Shown: piece by piece, positions 1-9,320 of the stretch
Layout: each line of letters begins with the position of its first letter
Position numbering within the stretch: the first letter of the stretch is position 1
From: Mangrovivirga halotolerans
Lineage (GTDB): Bacteria; Bacteroidota; Bacteroidia; Cytophagales; Cyclobacteriaceae
Assembly (NCBI RefSeq): GCF_026241165.1
Contig: NZ_JAPFQN010000005.1
Span: 186,001 to 250,000, forward strand
Length of the DNA: 64,000 bases
Direction: 5' to 3'
Notes under the pieces: model-generated
What the model saw: the letters and a program-made list of their open reading frames with translations, nothing else
What the model was told of the DNA's origin: nothing
The model's database searches: none
Program-made: the position numbers and the translations under genes

Positions 1-1743
1 TTTGATGAAGAAATTGATGACATTAATACTTTTATGTTTAATGGTAGATATTTTGACAGGACATTTCTAAATGAGCTTGATAAAAAAGACTGGAAGAAAT
101 TAGCCGAAGAAGTTCAAAATGAACTATCTGATGATGTGATCAAAGAAGCTGTTAGCCGTTTTCCTGATAATATTCCTGAAGAAACTGTGAATAAAGTTCA
201 AAATAAATTATTAGCCAGGAGAAATGATCTTGTGAATCAGGCCCTGGAATATTATGAGTTTATTTCAGAAAAAGTAGATGTTTATGGATCAGATAAACAT
301 GAAAAAGTTGAAGTTAAGATCCAGGACGACGGAGAAGTCAGGGTAGAAATGAAAAAGATTGATGGAGACAACAGAGACAGAGAGCAAGTCATTTACAAAA
401 GAAAATTTAAACCTGAAATCACAAAAGAAATCAGGATTTATACCCGAAATGGCGATGATGTTATAGAATTTGAAGGAGATAATAAAACTGATATAAAAAT
501 AAGGGTGTTCAAGGGAGAAGGTGCGGACACTATAAGAAATGAGACCCCGGTAAAGCAACCTAAAATATGGGTGTATAAGTATGCCAACGATTCCCTGGGA
601 GTATTCAATGAAGGGAAAGGCTGGAAAATGAAAGTCAGTAATGACCCCTCGGTTTATTATTATGATAGAAAAACTTTTAAGTATGATCTTCTGATCCCAT
701 TACTCTCATTTGAGTTCAATGTCGATGACGGTATTTTTGTTGGTGGTGGACTTGACTATATAAAGCATGGCTTCAGAAAAGATCCCTATGCTTTAAGGCA
801 AAGAGTTACTGCCAATTATGCTTTCAGAACAAACGCGTTTAACGTCAGGTATACAGGGAATTTTATTGATGTGTATAAAAAACTTGATTTTAACATAGAA
901 GCCAATTTACTGGCACCTAACTATGTTCGAAATTTCTTTGGTTTTGGAAATGAAACTCCTGGTCTCAATGTTTCAGAGCAACCAATTTCATATTTCAGAG
1001 CCAGATTTAACCAGGCTAACCTGGGTTTATACCTCAGTGGTAATTTGGGTAACAGATTCCATTTTAAAGCCGGTCCTGCTTATCAGTATTTTAAACTTGA
1101 TAAAGATGACAACGACGATAACTTCATAGCCACTTTACCACCTGATGAATTTAATGACGATTTTATTTTTCAAACAAGGCATTACATCGGTTTGTCAAGT
1201 GAATTATCTTATGTAGATATCGATCATCCGATATTACCTAAAAGAGGAATTAAGTTCCTGCTTACTGCCTCAGCTCTTGCAGGAGCTACAGAATATAGCG
1301 AAGATTTCGCTTATCTAAGTGGGGACCTGTCCTTCTACTGGACTTTCAGATTACCCGGCAGAGTTACCTGGTCAACAAGATTTGGTGGTGGATACACTTT
1401 TGGTGATTATGCCTTTTTTCAGGCCCAAACACTGGGAGGAACAGATAATTTAAGAGGATACCGAAGATTCAGATTTGCTGGTGATGGTTCATTCTATAAC
1501 AACACAGAGTTAAGAGCAAAGTTATTTAGCTTTAATACTTACTTATTTCCCGCCTCAATCGGCATGATTCTTTTTCATGATGTGGGAAGGGTATGGTATG
1601 AAAATGAAGACAGTAACAAATGGCACACCGGATATGGTGGTGGCATTTACTTTTCACCTTTGAAGCTTGTAGTTCTTGCAGTAACTTTAGGGTACTCAGA
1701 AGAAGAATTACTGCCCTATGTGACAGCCGGATTTCAATTTTAA
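1..1743 (+). CDS. Outer-membrane beta-barrel (BamA/TamA-like surface antigen) protein, 5' partial
   Basis: The reading frame is already open at base 1 and stays open through the first ATG at 34, so the true start lies outside the window. The visible part has a helical stretch, then a beta-rich region with RTX-like wording (ARNGDDVIEF-type and KGEGADTI repeats, about residues 135-175 from that ATG), then about 370 residues of alternating hydrophobic strands ending in aromatic FQF, the usual C-terminal signal of a BamA-assembled barrel. The LRGYRRFRF motif is typical of the Omp85/surface-antigen barrel. In Bacteroidota this barrel is often the C-terminal half of a large protein with a calcineurin-like phosphoesterase in front; that half is not visible here, so it is only inferred. 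It likely sits in the outer membrane. Substrate unknown. Confidence 0.72.
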   Translation, partial: FDEEIDDINTFMFNGRYFDRTFLNELDKKDWKKLAEEVQNELSDDVIKEAVSRFPDNIPEETVNKVQNKLLARRNDLVNQALEYYEFISEKVDVYGSDKHEKVEVKIQDDGEVRVEMKKIDGDNRDREQVIYKRKFKPEITKEIRIYTRNGDDVIEFEGDNKTDIKIRVFKGEGADTIRNETPVKQPKIWVYKYANDSLGVFNEGKGWKMKVSNDPSVYYYDRKTFKYDLLIPLLSFEFNVDDGIFVGGGLDYIKHGFRKDPYALRQRVTANYAFRTNAFNVRYTGNFIDVYKKLDFNIEANLLAPNYVRNFFGFGNETPGLNVSEQPISYFRARFNQANLGLYLSGNLGNRFHFKAGPAYQYFKLDKDDNDDNFIATLPPDEFNDDFIFQTRHYIGLSSELSYVDIDHPILPKRGIKFLLTASALAGATEYSEDFAYLSGDLSFYWTFRLPGRVTWSTRFGGGYTFGDYAFFQAQTLGGTDNLRGYRRFRFAGDGSFYNNTELRAKLFSFNTYLFPASIGMILFHDVGRVWYENEDSNKWHTGYGGGIYFSPLKLVVLAVTLGYSEEELLPYVTAGFQF

Positions 1744-1809
1744 TTTGGATTAGTTTTTGAATTAATTATACTTGCATATAATTATTTATCAACATCAACT
1801 AAAACAATT

Positions 1810-2094
1810 ATGAAAAGAAGTATTTTTCTATTTCTCGCCGGATTTTTTATTATTTCTTATTCTCTATTTGCTTCAGTTACTATCAGGTACACTAACAAAG
1901 ACTCAAAGGATTATAATATGAGTGTAAAAATTGGTGGCAGTAGTACAAAGGTGAAATTTTCTGGAAGTGGTACCGGTTCTGTAACTATTCAGGGCGGATC
2001 TGATGAATGTGTAATCATGACATCATGTGGAAAAGTAGAAGTAAAAAGTGGTGATAGAATTACCATTCAAAATGGATGCATTAAAGTAAACTAA
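1810..2094 (+). CDS. Small exported protein, unknown function
   Basis: A 94-residue protein with a clear Sec signal peptide (MKRSIFLFLAGFFIISYSLFA), leaving a mature chain of about 73 residues. The mature part is rich in Ser, Gly, Thr and Lys, with short alternating strands and three cysteines in its last third (ECV, SCG, GCI). This suggests a small beta-sheet protein of the periplasm or cell surface, possibly disulphide-bonded. It follows the barrel gene by 66 bases and is closed by a strong hairpin terminator at once. I do not recognise a family. No lipobox is present. Confidence 0.6.
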   Translation: MKRSIFLFLAGFFIISYSLFASVTIRYTNKDSKDYNMSVKIGGSSTKVKFSGSGTGSVTIQGGSDECVIMTSCGKVEVKSGDRITIQNGCIKVN

Positions 2095-2095
2095 A

Positions 2096-2116
2096 AAAAG
2101 GGCTTAATGCCCTTTT
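2096..2116. terminator. Bidirectional hairpin terminator
   Basis: Perfect 8-bp stem AAAAGGGC / GCCCTTTT with a 5-base loop. It lies between the stop of the small exported gene (plus strand) and the stop of the GAF gene (minus strand), with A and T tracts on its two sides, so it can serve both convergent genes. Confidence 0.85.
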
Positions 2117-2121
2117 CTTAT

Positions 2122-4503
2122 TTAAACCTTTTCTTTAACTGATTTTTTGGGTTCTTTTCTTTTTTCAGGTTCCTTTTTCTTTAATGTAGCCCGAAGTGCT
2201 TTTAAGCCTTGAACCCCTTGTAAAGTATCAATTTCAAGATCTTCAATTTCCTCTTCAATCAGCCCAATCTCCTGGAAATAATTTAAATACTCTAAATACT
2301 CCTCCATATCTTCTGGTCTGCTATAAACCACGGCGATCTTACCCGGTTGCGTCAATCTTTCTCCCTTACCTTTGATCAATGCTTTATCAATTCTTTTTTT
2401 CATTATTTCATACCTGATGTTGTATGAACCTTCAACATCAAACTTTCGCTCATCTATTCTGAATTTTATGGTAAGTGGGTCGCTATGAACAAGAATCAAT
2501 TGAGTTGTATCTAATTTATAAGACATCTCTTTTTTAAGATCAATAGTAATCTTACCCAACTCAATAAGTGTTCTTAGCTGCCAGAATCTTAAATTCTTAA
2601 GATAGATGTCATTGAATTCCCTGTCCTTGACAAGTGATTGGCCAATGTAAATATTATACTCAATTCCATCAGTTCGGTATTTCTCAAAATAATGAGGAAA
2701 AATATCCTGTGCTATTTTTTGTTCTTTTTCAATATAATCAGAAACTGTATCATTGATCAGTTGCATGCTTTCATCGAACGCTTGCTTCCTGGAATGAATC
2801 ATTCCTGAAGATGCATTCAATTCATTGAAATAGGATTTGATTAGATCTGTTAAATCCGAGTATGTTTTACCTAAATGAGTCAATAGAGGAGTTATTTCTT
2901 CTACTAGAAACTCACTAATCCTTCTTTCGTCCTCAGGGATAAGCACATGTTTAATACCTGATCTCATTTTATTTAGTTGCCGGGCATATTTATCCAGGAT
3001 GGGAAGATTGATCTTCTCTTTAGATTCATTAATAACTTTAACAGCTAAATTTAATTGCTCTTTGAGATCAATGTGAATGGATTTATTTCTCTCATTCGAA
3101 GACTCTCTGATATCAAGATTAGCATATAATGGATATACGTTCTTGAATTTAATATCAGGTACTGAAGGGTTATTTCCGTTTTCCCTTTGCATTAATAAAT
3201 CTATTGCAGCTTCATTAAATTTCCATTCAACAACAGGTTGTATAGCCGTATAATTTGTTTTAATTATATTTCTCACATTATTTACGACAACATCTGCGCT
3301 TCTATGAAGAGCAAGGGCGATCACCGGAGTAACATGATCTAGTAAAGAAATCATGTTTTCATCAAGTACTTCTGTACTTTCCGAAGAAATTTCAAGCACA
3401 CCCACTGGCTCATCGTCAAAAAACAATGGATATAATATAACCGAATTAATGTTAGTTTCTTTTAATCTTCCTAGGACAGGGTAATCACAAATAAAATCTT
3501 TAATATTTTGTATGTACTTCGGTACTTTTACATTGTCAAGTAGCTTAATCACTTCAGAATATTCTTCTTTACAATGACTGGAACATAACCTGCTGATCAA
3601 AAAGCTGTTGGCTAATCTCCTTTCAGATAAAAGCTGACGACCTTCAAAGTTTTGAAATGCAGCTATCCCAACATTGATATCTGCACAATTCAAAATACTT
3701 TTAACTGCCAATTGAATTTGAGACAGAAACTCAGGATCTGAAAAATCCTGATGAAGCATTAACTCATTTCTAAGATCAGAAATTCCTTCTGTCATTGTCA
3801 AATCTCGCAAGGTGATTACTGCAAATCCTTTAAATACAAAAAGATCCAAAGGAAGCTTTTCCATCCAGGTCTCAATATCATTTACAGAAGGTACCTTTCC
3901 ACTGGTTATTTTCTGATTAAGGTTTGGACAAGTTTCTGCTTTGAGTTCAACATCCAGGAACCTGGAGTCAACATCAAATTGATAATATTTCATTAACCCT
4001 TTCGAATCAATAAATTTATATATAATCGGGGGAGAGGATTTAATCTCTTTATTAAAATATTTACCTAAAATGATCCTGTAGGCCTGAATAATCCTGGTTA
4101 TGGTAATTTGCCTGACATCAAATTCTTCAGGTAATGTCATCTGGCCACTTTCATTTAGAAAGTTCAATTTAAATGCTTCAGATGAATAAAGAGGATCGAG
4201 TTCAAAAGGTAAACATATTGTATATAGCTGATCGGGTGAATGAGTACTTAATGGAAAAAGAGAACCAAGAATAATTTCAAATTCTTCTTCATTGTTTAAT
4301 ACGACATCCTTATCAAGATCGTCTCCTTGTAATTCAGGATTAGAAGCAATCCTGTCGTATATTTTTTGAAGTATCTTACTTCTTCCTGTATTGGGAGCAG
4401 TTTCTATTATTTCTTTCCATCTTTTTAATAATGGCTGAAAAGAAAGTTGTGATTCTACAGGAAAATCACCTTCCATTTTATCAATTAGTGCCTGAATTTC
4501 CAT
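2122..4503 (-). CDS. Large GAF-domain protein, unknown role
   Basis: A 793-residue soluble protein without signal peptide or membrane segments. About residues 250-415 read as a GAF domain: helical start, a run ending VILYPLFFDDEPVGVLEISS, then a long helix with TPVIALALHRS. The rest is helical, including coiled-coil-like stretches around 470-600 and a highly charged Lys/Glu tail. No histidine kinase, GGDEF, cyclase or DNA-binding domain follows the GAF domain, so the output is unclear. Such long single-GAF proteins occur in Cytophagales and are uncharacterised. It may sense a small ligand and act through protein contacts. It is monocistronic, convergent with the previous gene and divergent from the flavin reductase gene. 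Confidence 0.7.
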   Translation of the reverse strand: MEIQALIDKMEGDFPVESQLSFQPLLKRWKEIIETAPNTGRSKILQKIYDRIASNPELQGDDLDKDVVLNNEEEFEIILGSLFPLSTHSPDQLYTICLPFELDPLYSSEAFKLNFLNESGQMTLPEEFDVRQITITRIIQAYRIILGKYFNKEIKSSPPIIYKFIDSKGLMKYYQFDVDSRFLDVELKAETCPNLNQKITSGKVPSVNDIETWMEKLPLDLFVFKGFAVITLRDLTMTEGISDLRNELMLHQDFSDPEFLSQIQLAVKSILNCADINVGIAAFQNFEGRQLLSERRLANSFLISRLCSSHCKEEYSEVIKLLDNVKVPKYIQNIKDFICDYPVLGRLKETNINSVILYPLFFDDEPVGVLEISSESTEVLDENMISLLDHVTPVIALALHRSADVVVNNVRNIIKTNYTAIQPVVEWKFNEAAIDLLMQRENGNNPSVPDIKFKNVYPLYANLDIRESSNERNKSIHIDLKEQLNLAVKVINESKEKINLPILDKYARQLNKMRSGIKHVLIPEDERRISEFLVEEITPLLTHLGKTYSDLTDLIKSYFNELNASSGMIHSRKQAFDESMQLINDTVSDYIEKEQKIAQDIFPHYFEKYRTDGIEYNIYIGQSLVKDREFNDIYLKNLRFWQLRTLIELGKITIDLKKEMSYKLDTTQLILVHSDPLTIKFRIDERKFDVEGSYNIRYEIMKKRIDKALIKGKGERLTQPGKIAVVYSRPEDMEEYLEYLNYFQEIGLIEEEIEDLEIDTLQGVQGLKALRATLKKKEPEKRKEPKKSVKEKV

Positions 4504-4665
4504 GGTGCGGTTCTTTCCTTATTTAACATGGATTGAAGTTTAAAGGTTACAAATATTCACAAAACTGATGCTATTGTTTTACTCCCGACATTTTACCTTT
4601 TAAATCCAGAATAAAATAAAACATGTTTAGACAATACACGTTTGAACAAATAAAAAGAAATAATT

Positions 4666-5775
4666 ATGCAAAATATACAATCGTTACTAAAACCTTTAAA
4701 CAAAACTTTAACCTTATCTAACAGGGTAGTGATGGCACCAATGACAAGGTCAAGGGCAGATAATGAAGGAAATATCCCCACTGACCTGATCGCTGAATAC
4801 TACAAGCAAAGAGCCAGTGCTGGATTAATTATTTCTGAAGGGTCACCAATCTCTCCGAAAGCGGTTGGATATATTAATGTCCCGGGAATTTATACACAAA
4901 GACAAGTAGAAGGATGGAAAAAAATCACTGAAGCAGTTCATGAAAGAAAGGGGAAAATATTCCTTCAACTTTGGCATGTAGGAAGAATTTCACATCCGGA
5001 TTTTCATAACGGTGATTTACCATTAGCTCCCTCAGCAATAAATCCAAATGAAAAATCATATACTCCCGAAGGGTTTAAAGAAACTGTCACTCCTAAAGAA
5101 ATGACGATTGATGACATCAAAACCACAATCGAAGATTTTAAAAATGCTGCAGTAAATGCAATAAATGCGGGATTCGATGGTGTAGAAATCCACGCTTCAA
5201 ATGGATACTTATTGCATCAATTCTTTTCTTCAACTTCAAATAAAAGAACGGATGAATACGGTGGTACCATTGAAAACAGATCTAAAATACTATTCGAAAT
5301 TCTCGATGAGATAAAAAAAGAGATACCCGAACAAAAGATCGGAGTAAGGTTGAACCCATCATTACATGGGATTTTTGGAATGACTTTAAATGAAGATACT
5401 ATACCGACATTCGATTATATAATAAATAAGTTAAATGATTATGACCTTGCATATTTACATCTGTCTGAACCATTTAACGATGTAAGCGAAATTCCACATG
5501 CTGAAACTCAAATAGCTAAACGCTACCGGCCAATTTACAAAGGCACGTTAATGATCAATGCTCATTTCGATCAGGAATCTGGTAATAAAGTTATAGAAGA
5601 TGGTGATGCTGACCTGGTATCGTTTGGAAAATTATATATTTCAAATCCTGATCTGGTTGAGCGTTTTGAACAAGATGCACCATTAAATGATTATGATACC
5701 GATACCTTTTATACTCCGGGACCAAAAGGATACACTGATTATCCAATATTAGAAGAAGAATTGAATACTAAATAA
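4666..5775 (+). CDS. nemA: Alkene reductase, Old Yellow Enzyme family
   Basis: FMN-dependent TIM-barrel ene-reductase that uses NAD(P)H to reduce activated C=C bonds of enones, and in relatives nitro groups and nitrate esters. The full 369 residues match the family length. Visible signatures: APMTRSRA near the N terminus (residues 24-31), QLWHVGR (H104), and the substrate-binding HASNGYLLHQF run with the His/Asn pair H176/N179 and following Tyr, then TDEYGGTIENR. It is monocistronic, with a strong terminator behind it. In vivo substrates are unknown; a role in detoxifying reactive electrophiles is the usual inference. The symbol is by family, not proven orthology. Confidence 0.9.
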   Translation: MQNIQSLLKPLNKTLTLSNRVVMAPMTRSRADNEGNIPTDLIAEYYKQRASAGLIISEGSPISPKAVGYINVPGIYTQRQVEGWKKITEAVHERKGKIFLQLWHVGRISHPDFHNGDLPLAPSAINPNEKSYTPEGFKETVTPKEMTIDDIKTTIEDFKNAAVNAINAGFDGVEIHASNGYLLHQFFSSTSNKRTDEYGGTIENRSKILFEILDEIKKEIPEQKIGVRLNPSLHGIFGMTLNEDTIPTFDYIINKLNDYDLAYLHLSEPFNDVSEIPHAETQIAKRYRPIYKGTLMINAHFDQESGNKVIEDGDADLVSFGKLYISNPDLVERFEQDAPLNDYDTDTFYTPGPKGYTDYPILEEELNTK

Positions 5776-5798
5776 ATAGTGCAAATCGGTTGTGATTG

Positions 5799-5826
5799 AA
5801 AAGCGATCCAAAAACGGATCGCTTTT
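5799..5826 (+). terminator. Rho-independent terminator of the alkene reductase gene
   Basis: 11-bp perfect stem (AAAAGCGATCC / GGATCGCTTTT) with a 6-base loop, followed by a T run, 23 bases after the stop codon at 5775. Confidence 0.9.
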
Positions 5827-5880
5827 TTAATTGTATATAATAAGTGATAGATATTTTTATTTAGGTAGTTTGAACTAATT

Positions 5881-8076
5881 TTGAATATCAAAATAAGATT
5901 CTTGAGGAATATAGTTACAAAAAATATCAAATTTATTTTTAAAGGTGAATCAGCAATAAATGCATTCAGAATATTCGCCGGGGTTTATATTCCTGTTATT
6001 ATTTTATTTGTACTGGGATTTAAGACAGAGGCGATCCAGTTTTTATTAGGCGGTTCCTTTATTTCAGCAGTAGATCTGAATATAAATTTTGTAAGTAAAC
6101 TAAAATTATTTTTTGTTGCTTTCTTTTTATCACTGGGACTCCATTTGGGTGTCATTATGCTTTCCGATAATCCTGTAGCACTGAATATTTTTCTTTCAAT
6201 TGCAATTTTCTTTTTAGCCTACATTGCAGCTTTTGATTTTAACATCGCAATGCTGTCATTTTCAGGCTACTTATCAATAATGCTGGGATTGAGTTTTTCA
6301 AACCGGCTCGAATCAGAAGAAGTTTTGAATCACTTTATAGGTGTTTCAGCAGGTGAAATACTGTATATAATCTATGCAATTATTGTTTACCAACTTTACA
6401 AGCCCTCATTGATAAACAAAAAACTGGCTGACCTTCTCAATTTGACCGCTGACTATTTTGATCTTCGATTGAAATACTTAAAATCAGGAGAGGTAAATGA
6501 GGAAGAAGTCTTGTATAACCTTGCTCAATTTCAGTCAGGATTAAATCCAAAATATGATGAGATCAGGGATTTATTACTAAAAGAAAGGATGGATCTTTTT
6601 AGATCTGAAAGGCATTATGAACGTTCTTTATTTATTTTCATAGAACTAATAGAAATGTTTGAGCTTGCATTAATCACTCATTTCGATCCTAAAAAATACA
6701 GATCATTAAAATCGGAATTTCCTGGTGTAAAGGCCTTGGAAAGGGTGGTAGGCAAAATGCCTGAAATACTCAGAAACACATCTGTTTGTATCAAAAAAGG
6801 TAAATTAACTTCTTTTGAGAAACCTGAATTTCATCAGGAAATGGAATCTCTTGAGATAGAATTATCAAGGGCAAAATCCATTGCATTGAAAGCTGACAAA
6901 CCAGTAGCGGATTATAGATTCATCAATCGGTTTAATATTTACCTCAACCATCAAATTAAAAAGATATCCCGCATCACTCTGCTAGCTGCCGGTGAAAGAG
7001 AAAAAGTTGATATGGATTTTGATCCTGGTCGGGTTGATAAATTCATACCTCCAAGAAAACTGAGCGTCGACGCCTTTCTTTCTAATTTAACCCTGGATTC
7101 TAGTTATTTCAGGTATGCTTTGAGAATGGCCGTCACTTCCGTAATCGGATATGTACTGGCTGGATTTTTAGATTTCCAAAATCCAAACTGGGTATTACTT
7201 ACCATTCTGGTAATTATGAAACCAGGATATAGTATCACCAAAAACCGATTAACTCAAAGAATTATCGGTACAATTATAGGAGCTTTAATAGTTCTTCCCT
7301 TAACTTTTTTGAAAATAAACCCTCTAATTGGTATCCTTTTAATGGGAATTGCATTCTTTTTTGCTTTTAACTTTTTACCGAGGGATTATGTGAAAGCAAC
7401 CTTATTTTTCACTTTGTTTGTGTTGCTTCTTTTTGGGGTTCTTACCGGACTAAATACTGAAATAATCTTCTACAGGGTTATTGATACAGTCTTTGGAGGG
7501 ATATTATGTTTTATATCTATCAGGGTACTTTTTCCCTTCTGGGAACATAAAAGCATGCCGGTTTTCATTAATGAGTTATGGCAATCAAATAAAAATTTCG
7601 CATTTTATATATTACACTCCTTATCACAGGAATCAATAGATAAAACTACTTACAGAGAACTCAGGAAGGATACTTATGTAAAGATGTCAAATGTGATCTC
7701 ATCATATAACAGGCTAATTACTGATCCCGCTGAAAAAAGAAAAATAGAAAGTAATAGCTATAAGTTGATTATGAATAATTACGCATTCATGATTTTAGCA
7801 TCCTCTATTGGAGTTTATCTTATTCACCTGGATAAAAAAGAGTACTTATTGTCGAAAATAACTCCATTTTTAGATGATCTCAAATCTGTTTTATCTTCTG
7901 CTAATGCACTAAATATTGATGAATCACAAAAACAAATCGAAATTGTAATTCCGGAGATCGAAGAAGAACTTCAACAAATCGATACGCCAGCTTTACATAC
8001 CAGATTTATTATCGATCAATTAATGAAATTGAAAAAGCTAAGTGAATCAATTTCTGTTTCTTTTGTTAATCAGTAA
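5881..8076 (+). CDS. FUSC-family (YccS/YhfK-like) inner-membrane protein
   Basis: A 731-residue protein with the two-block layout of fusaric-acid-resistance/aromatic-acid-exporter relatives: a cluster of membrane helices near residues 30-180, a long cytosolic helical region, a second helix cluster near 405-555 with the typical NPNWVLLTILVIMKPGYS and RIIGTIIGALI motifs, and a helical C-terminal region. This is the YccS-like FUSC arrangement. Substrate unknown; family members are linked to export of aromatic acids. Translation probably starts at TTG 5881, because no ATG occurs in frame before the first membrane helix. Its end overlaps the convergent DUF427 gene by 11 bases. Confidence 0.82.
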   Translation: MNIKIRFLRNIVTKNIKFIFKGESAINAFRIFAGVYIPVIILFVLGFKTEAIQFLLGGSFISAVDLNINFVSKLKLFFVAFFLSLGLHLGVIMLSDNPVALNIFLSIAIFFLAYIAAFDFNIAMLSFSGYLSIMLGLSFSNRLESEEVLNHFIGVSAGEILYIIYAIIVYQLYKPSLINKKLADLLNLTADYFDLRLKYLKSGEVNEEEVLYNLAQFQSGLNPKYDEIRDLLLKERMDLFRSERHYERSLFIFIELIEMFELALITHFDPKKYRSLKSEFPGVKALERVVGKMPEILRNTSVCIKKGKLTSFEKPEFHQEMESLEIELSRAKSIALKADKPVADYRFINRFNIYLNHQIKKISRITLLAAGEREKVDMDFDPGRVDKFIPPRKLSVDAFLSNLTLDSSYFRYALRMAVTSVIGYVLAGFLDFQNPNWVLLTILVIMKPGYSITKNRLTQRIIGTIIGALIVLPLTFLKINPLIGILLMGIAFFFAFNFLPRDYVKATLFFTLFVLLLFGVLTGLNTEIIFYRVIDTVFGGILCFISIRVLFPFWEHKSMPVFINELWQSNKNFAFYILHSLSQESIDKTTYRELRKDTYVKMSNVISSYNRLITDPAEKRKIESNSYKLIMNNYAFMILASSIGVYLIHLDKKEYLLSKITPFLDDLKSVLSSANALNIDESQKQIEIVIPEIEEELQQIDTPALHTRFIIDQLMKLKKLSESISVSFVNQ

Positions 8077-8347
8077 TCTCGACACCATTCCAAAATGCCA
8101 CATAATCCTTTATATCTGAAGCTGCATCTTTTGGGTCTGGATAATACCATGCCGCATCCTCGTTTGTATTACCCTCAACATTAATATTATAATAATGCGC
8201 CGTACCTTTCCAAGGGCATTTTGAAGTGGTATAAGACTCCGCCAGGTATTCATCATTTACTGAAGAAGGGGGGAAGTAATGATTTCCCTCTACAACTTTT
8301 GTATTATCGCTTTTAGCAATAACCTTCCCTTTCCAAACTGCTTTCAT
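8066..8347 (-). CDS. DUF427 domain protein, last gene of the egt operon
   Basis: A 93-residue protein that is one DUF427 domain from end to end: MKAVWKGKVIAKSD at the start, GNHYFPPSSV, the family hallmark SKCPWKGTAHYY, then AAWYYPDPKDAA and VAFWNGVEI. No signal peptide. DUF427 is a widespread small domain with no proven activity that I know of. Only 3 bases separate its start from the stop of egtD, so it is almost certainly co-transcribed with egtB and egtD; an accessory role in thiol or redox metabolism is possible but is inference. It overlaps the end of the convergent FUSC gene by 11 bases. Confidence 0.88.
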   Translation of the reverse strand: MKAVWKGKVIAKSDNTKVVEGNHYFPPSSVNDEYLAESYTTSKCPWKGTAHYYNINVEGNTNEDAAWYYPDPKDAASDIKDYVAFWNGVEITD

Positions 8348-8350
8348 AAT

Positions 8351-9316
8351 TTATTTCTTAAATATTATGTTACAGAAATACTTTTTACGATCAAAATATT
8401 TTCGATATATCTTCAATCCTGCTTTTTCAGCCATTTTACTGATCATGTCCAAATCATATTTTTGACTGATTTCCGTATATATTAATTCCCACTGATCAAA
8501 AACTATTTTCTCATCAAGAACTCCAAAATAAACTTCCTGATCTTCCTGGCTTACCAGATAACTTTTTGCTTCACCAGTTTCAGGATTATAAAATGGATAG
8601 TGGTCAAATTTAGATATATCAAAATCTGCATCTAACTCAGTATTCAATCTTTCTAAAAGGTTAAGATTAAACGCCCGGGTTATTCCCTGTGAATCATCAT
8701 AAGCTAACTGTATTTGTCTTGGATCTTTTTTGAGATCAAAACCAACAAATAATTCATCTTCGGTTCTTAATCGCTTACTTAATTCCGTAATGAAATCAGT
8801 AGCACCTTCCAGCGTGAAATTTCCGATATTCCCCCCCATAAATAACAGCACTCTTTTTTTACTATCCTTTTTATCAAGATCATCTAGAGCATCATAAAAA
8901 CTTTTTGGTTTAGGGAGGACTGTTAAATCCGGTAACCTTTTGCTCAGTCTATTTTTTAAATCACCCAGCACATCTGAAGAAATGTCAATAGGAATATATC
9001 GAAAATCAGCATTCTGAACACAAAAATGTCTTAAAAGGATTTCCGTTTTAGTTCCATCACCAGCCCCAAGCTCAACCAAGTCAAACTTTTTGTCCTTTCC
9101 TTTAAAATCTTCGAGAAAATTATCCCTGTTATTTTCTATAATTTCTTTTTCAGTGTCTGTCAGGTAATATTCAGGCATTCGCATTATCTGCTGAAAAAGT
9201 TTATCTCCTTTTTTATCATAAAATAGCCAACTAGGCAGTGACTTTTCTTTTGCTTTTAGACCATCTAAAACGGCCGTAGCCACCGCTTCATTGTAAGTTT
9301 TCGTGATTGTTTCCAT
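8351..9316 (-). CDS. egtD: L-histidine N-alpha-methyltransferase EgtD
   Basis: SAM-dependent enzyme that trimethylates the alpha-amino group of histidine to hercynine, the first committed step of ergothioneine synthesis. With the ATG at 9316 it has 321 residues, the usual EgtD length. Visible motifs: the N-terminal MPEYYLTDTE signature of the histidine-specific methyltransferase domain, the SAM-binding ELGAGDGTKT loop, and FMGGNIGNF, whose Asn binds substrate in characterised EgtD. The frame runs on upstream to 9424, but that start would overlap egtB by about 100 bases; the ATG at 9316 lies 4 bases after the egtB stop and matches the family start. It is followed closely by the DUF427 gene. 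Confidence 0.92.
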   Translation of the reverse strand: METITKTYNEAVATAVLDGLKAKEKSLPSWLFYDKKGDKLFQQIMRMPEYYLTDTEKEIIENNRDNFLEDFKGKDKKFDLVELGAGDGTKTEILLRHFCVQNADFRYIPIDISSDVLGDLKNRLSKRLPDLTVLPKPKSFYDALDDLDKKDSKKRVLLFMGGNIGNFTLEGATDFITELSKRLRTEDELFVGFDLKKDPRQIQLAYDDSQGITRAFNLNLLERLNTELDADFDISKFDHYPFYNPETGEAKSYLVSQEDQEVYFGVLDEKIVFDQWELIYTEISQKYDLDMISKMAEKAGLKIYRKYFDRKKYFCNIIFKK

Positions 9317-9320
9317 AGGT

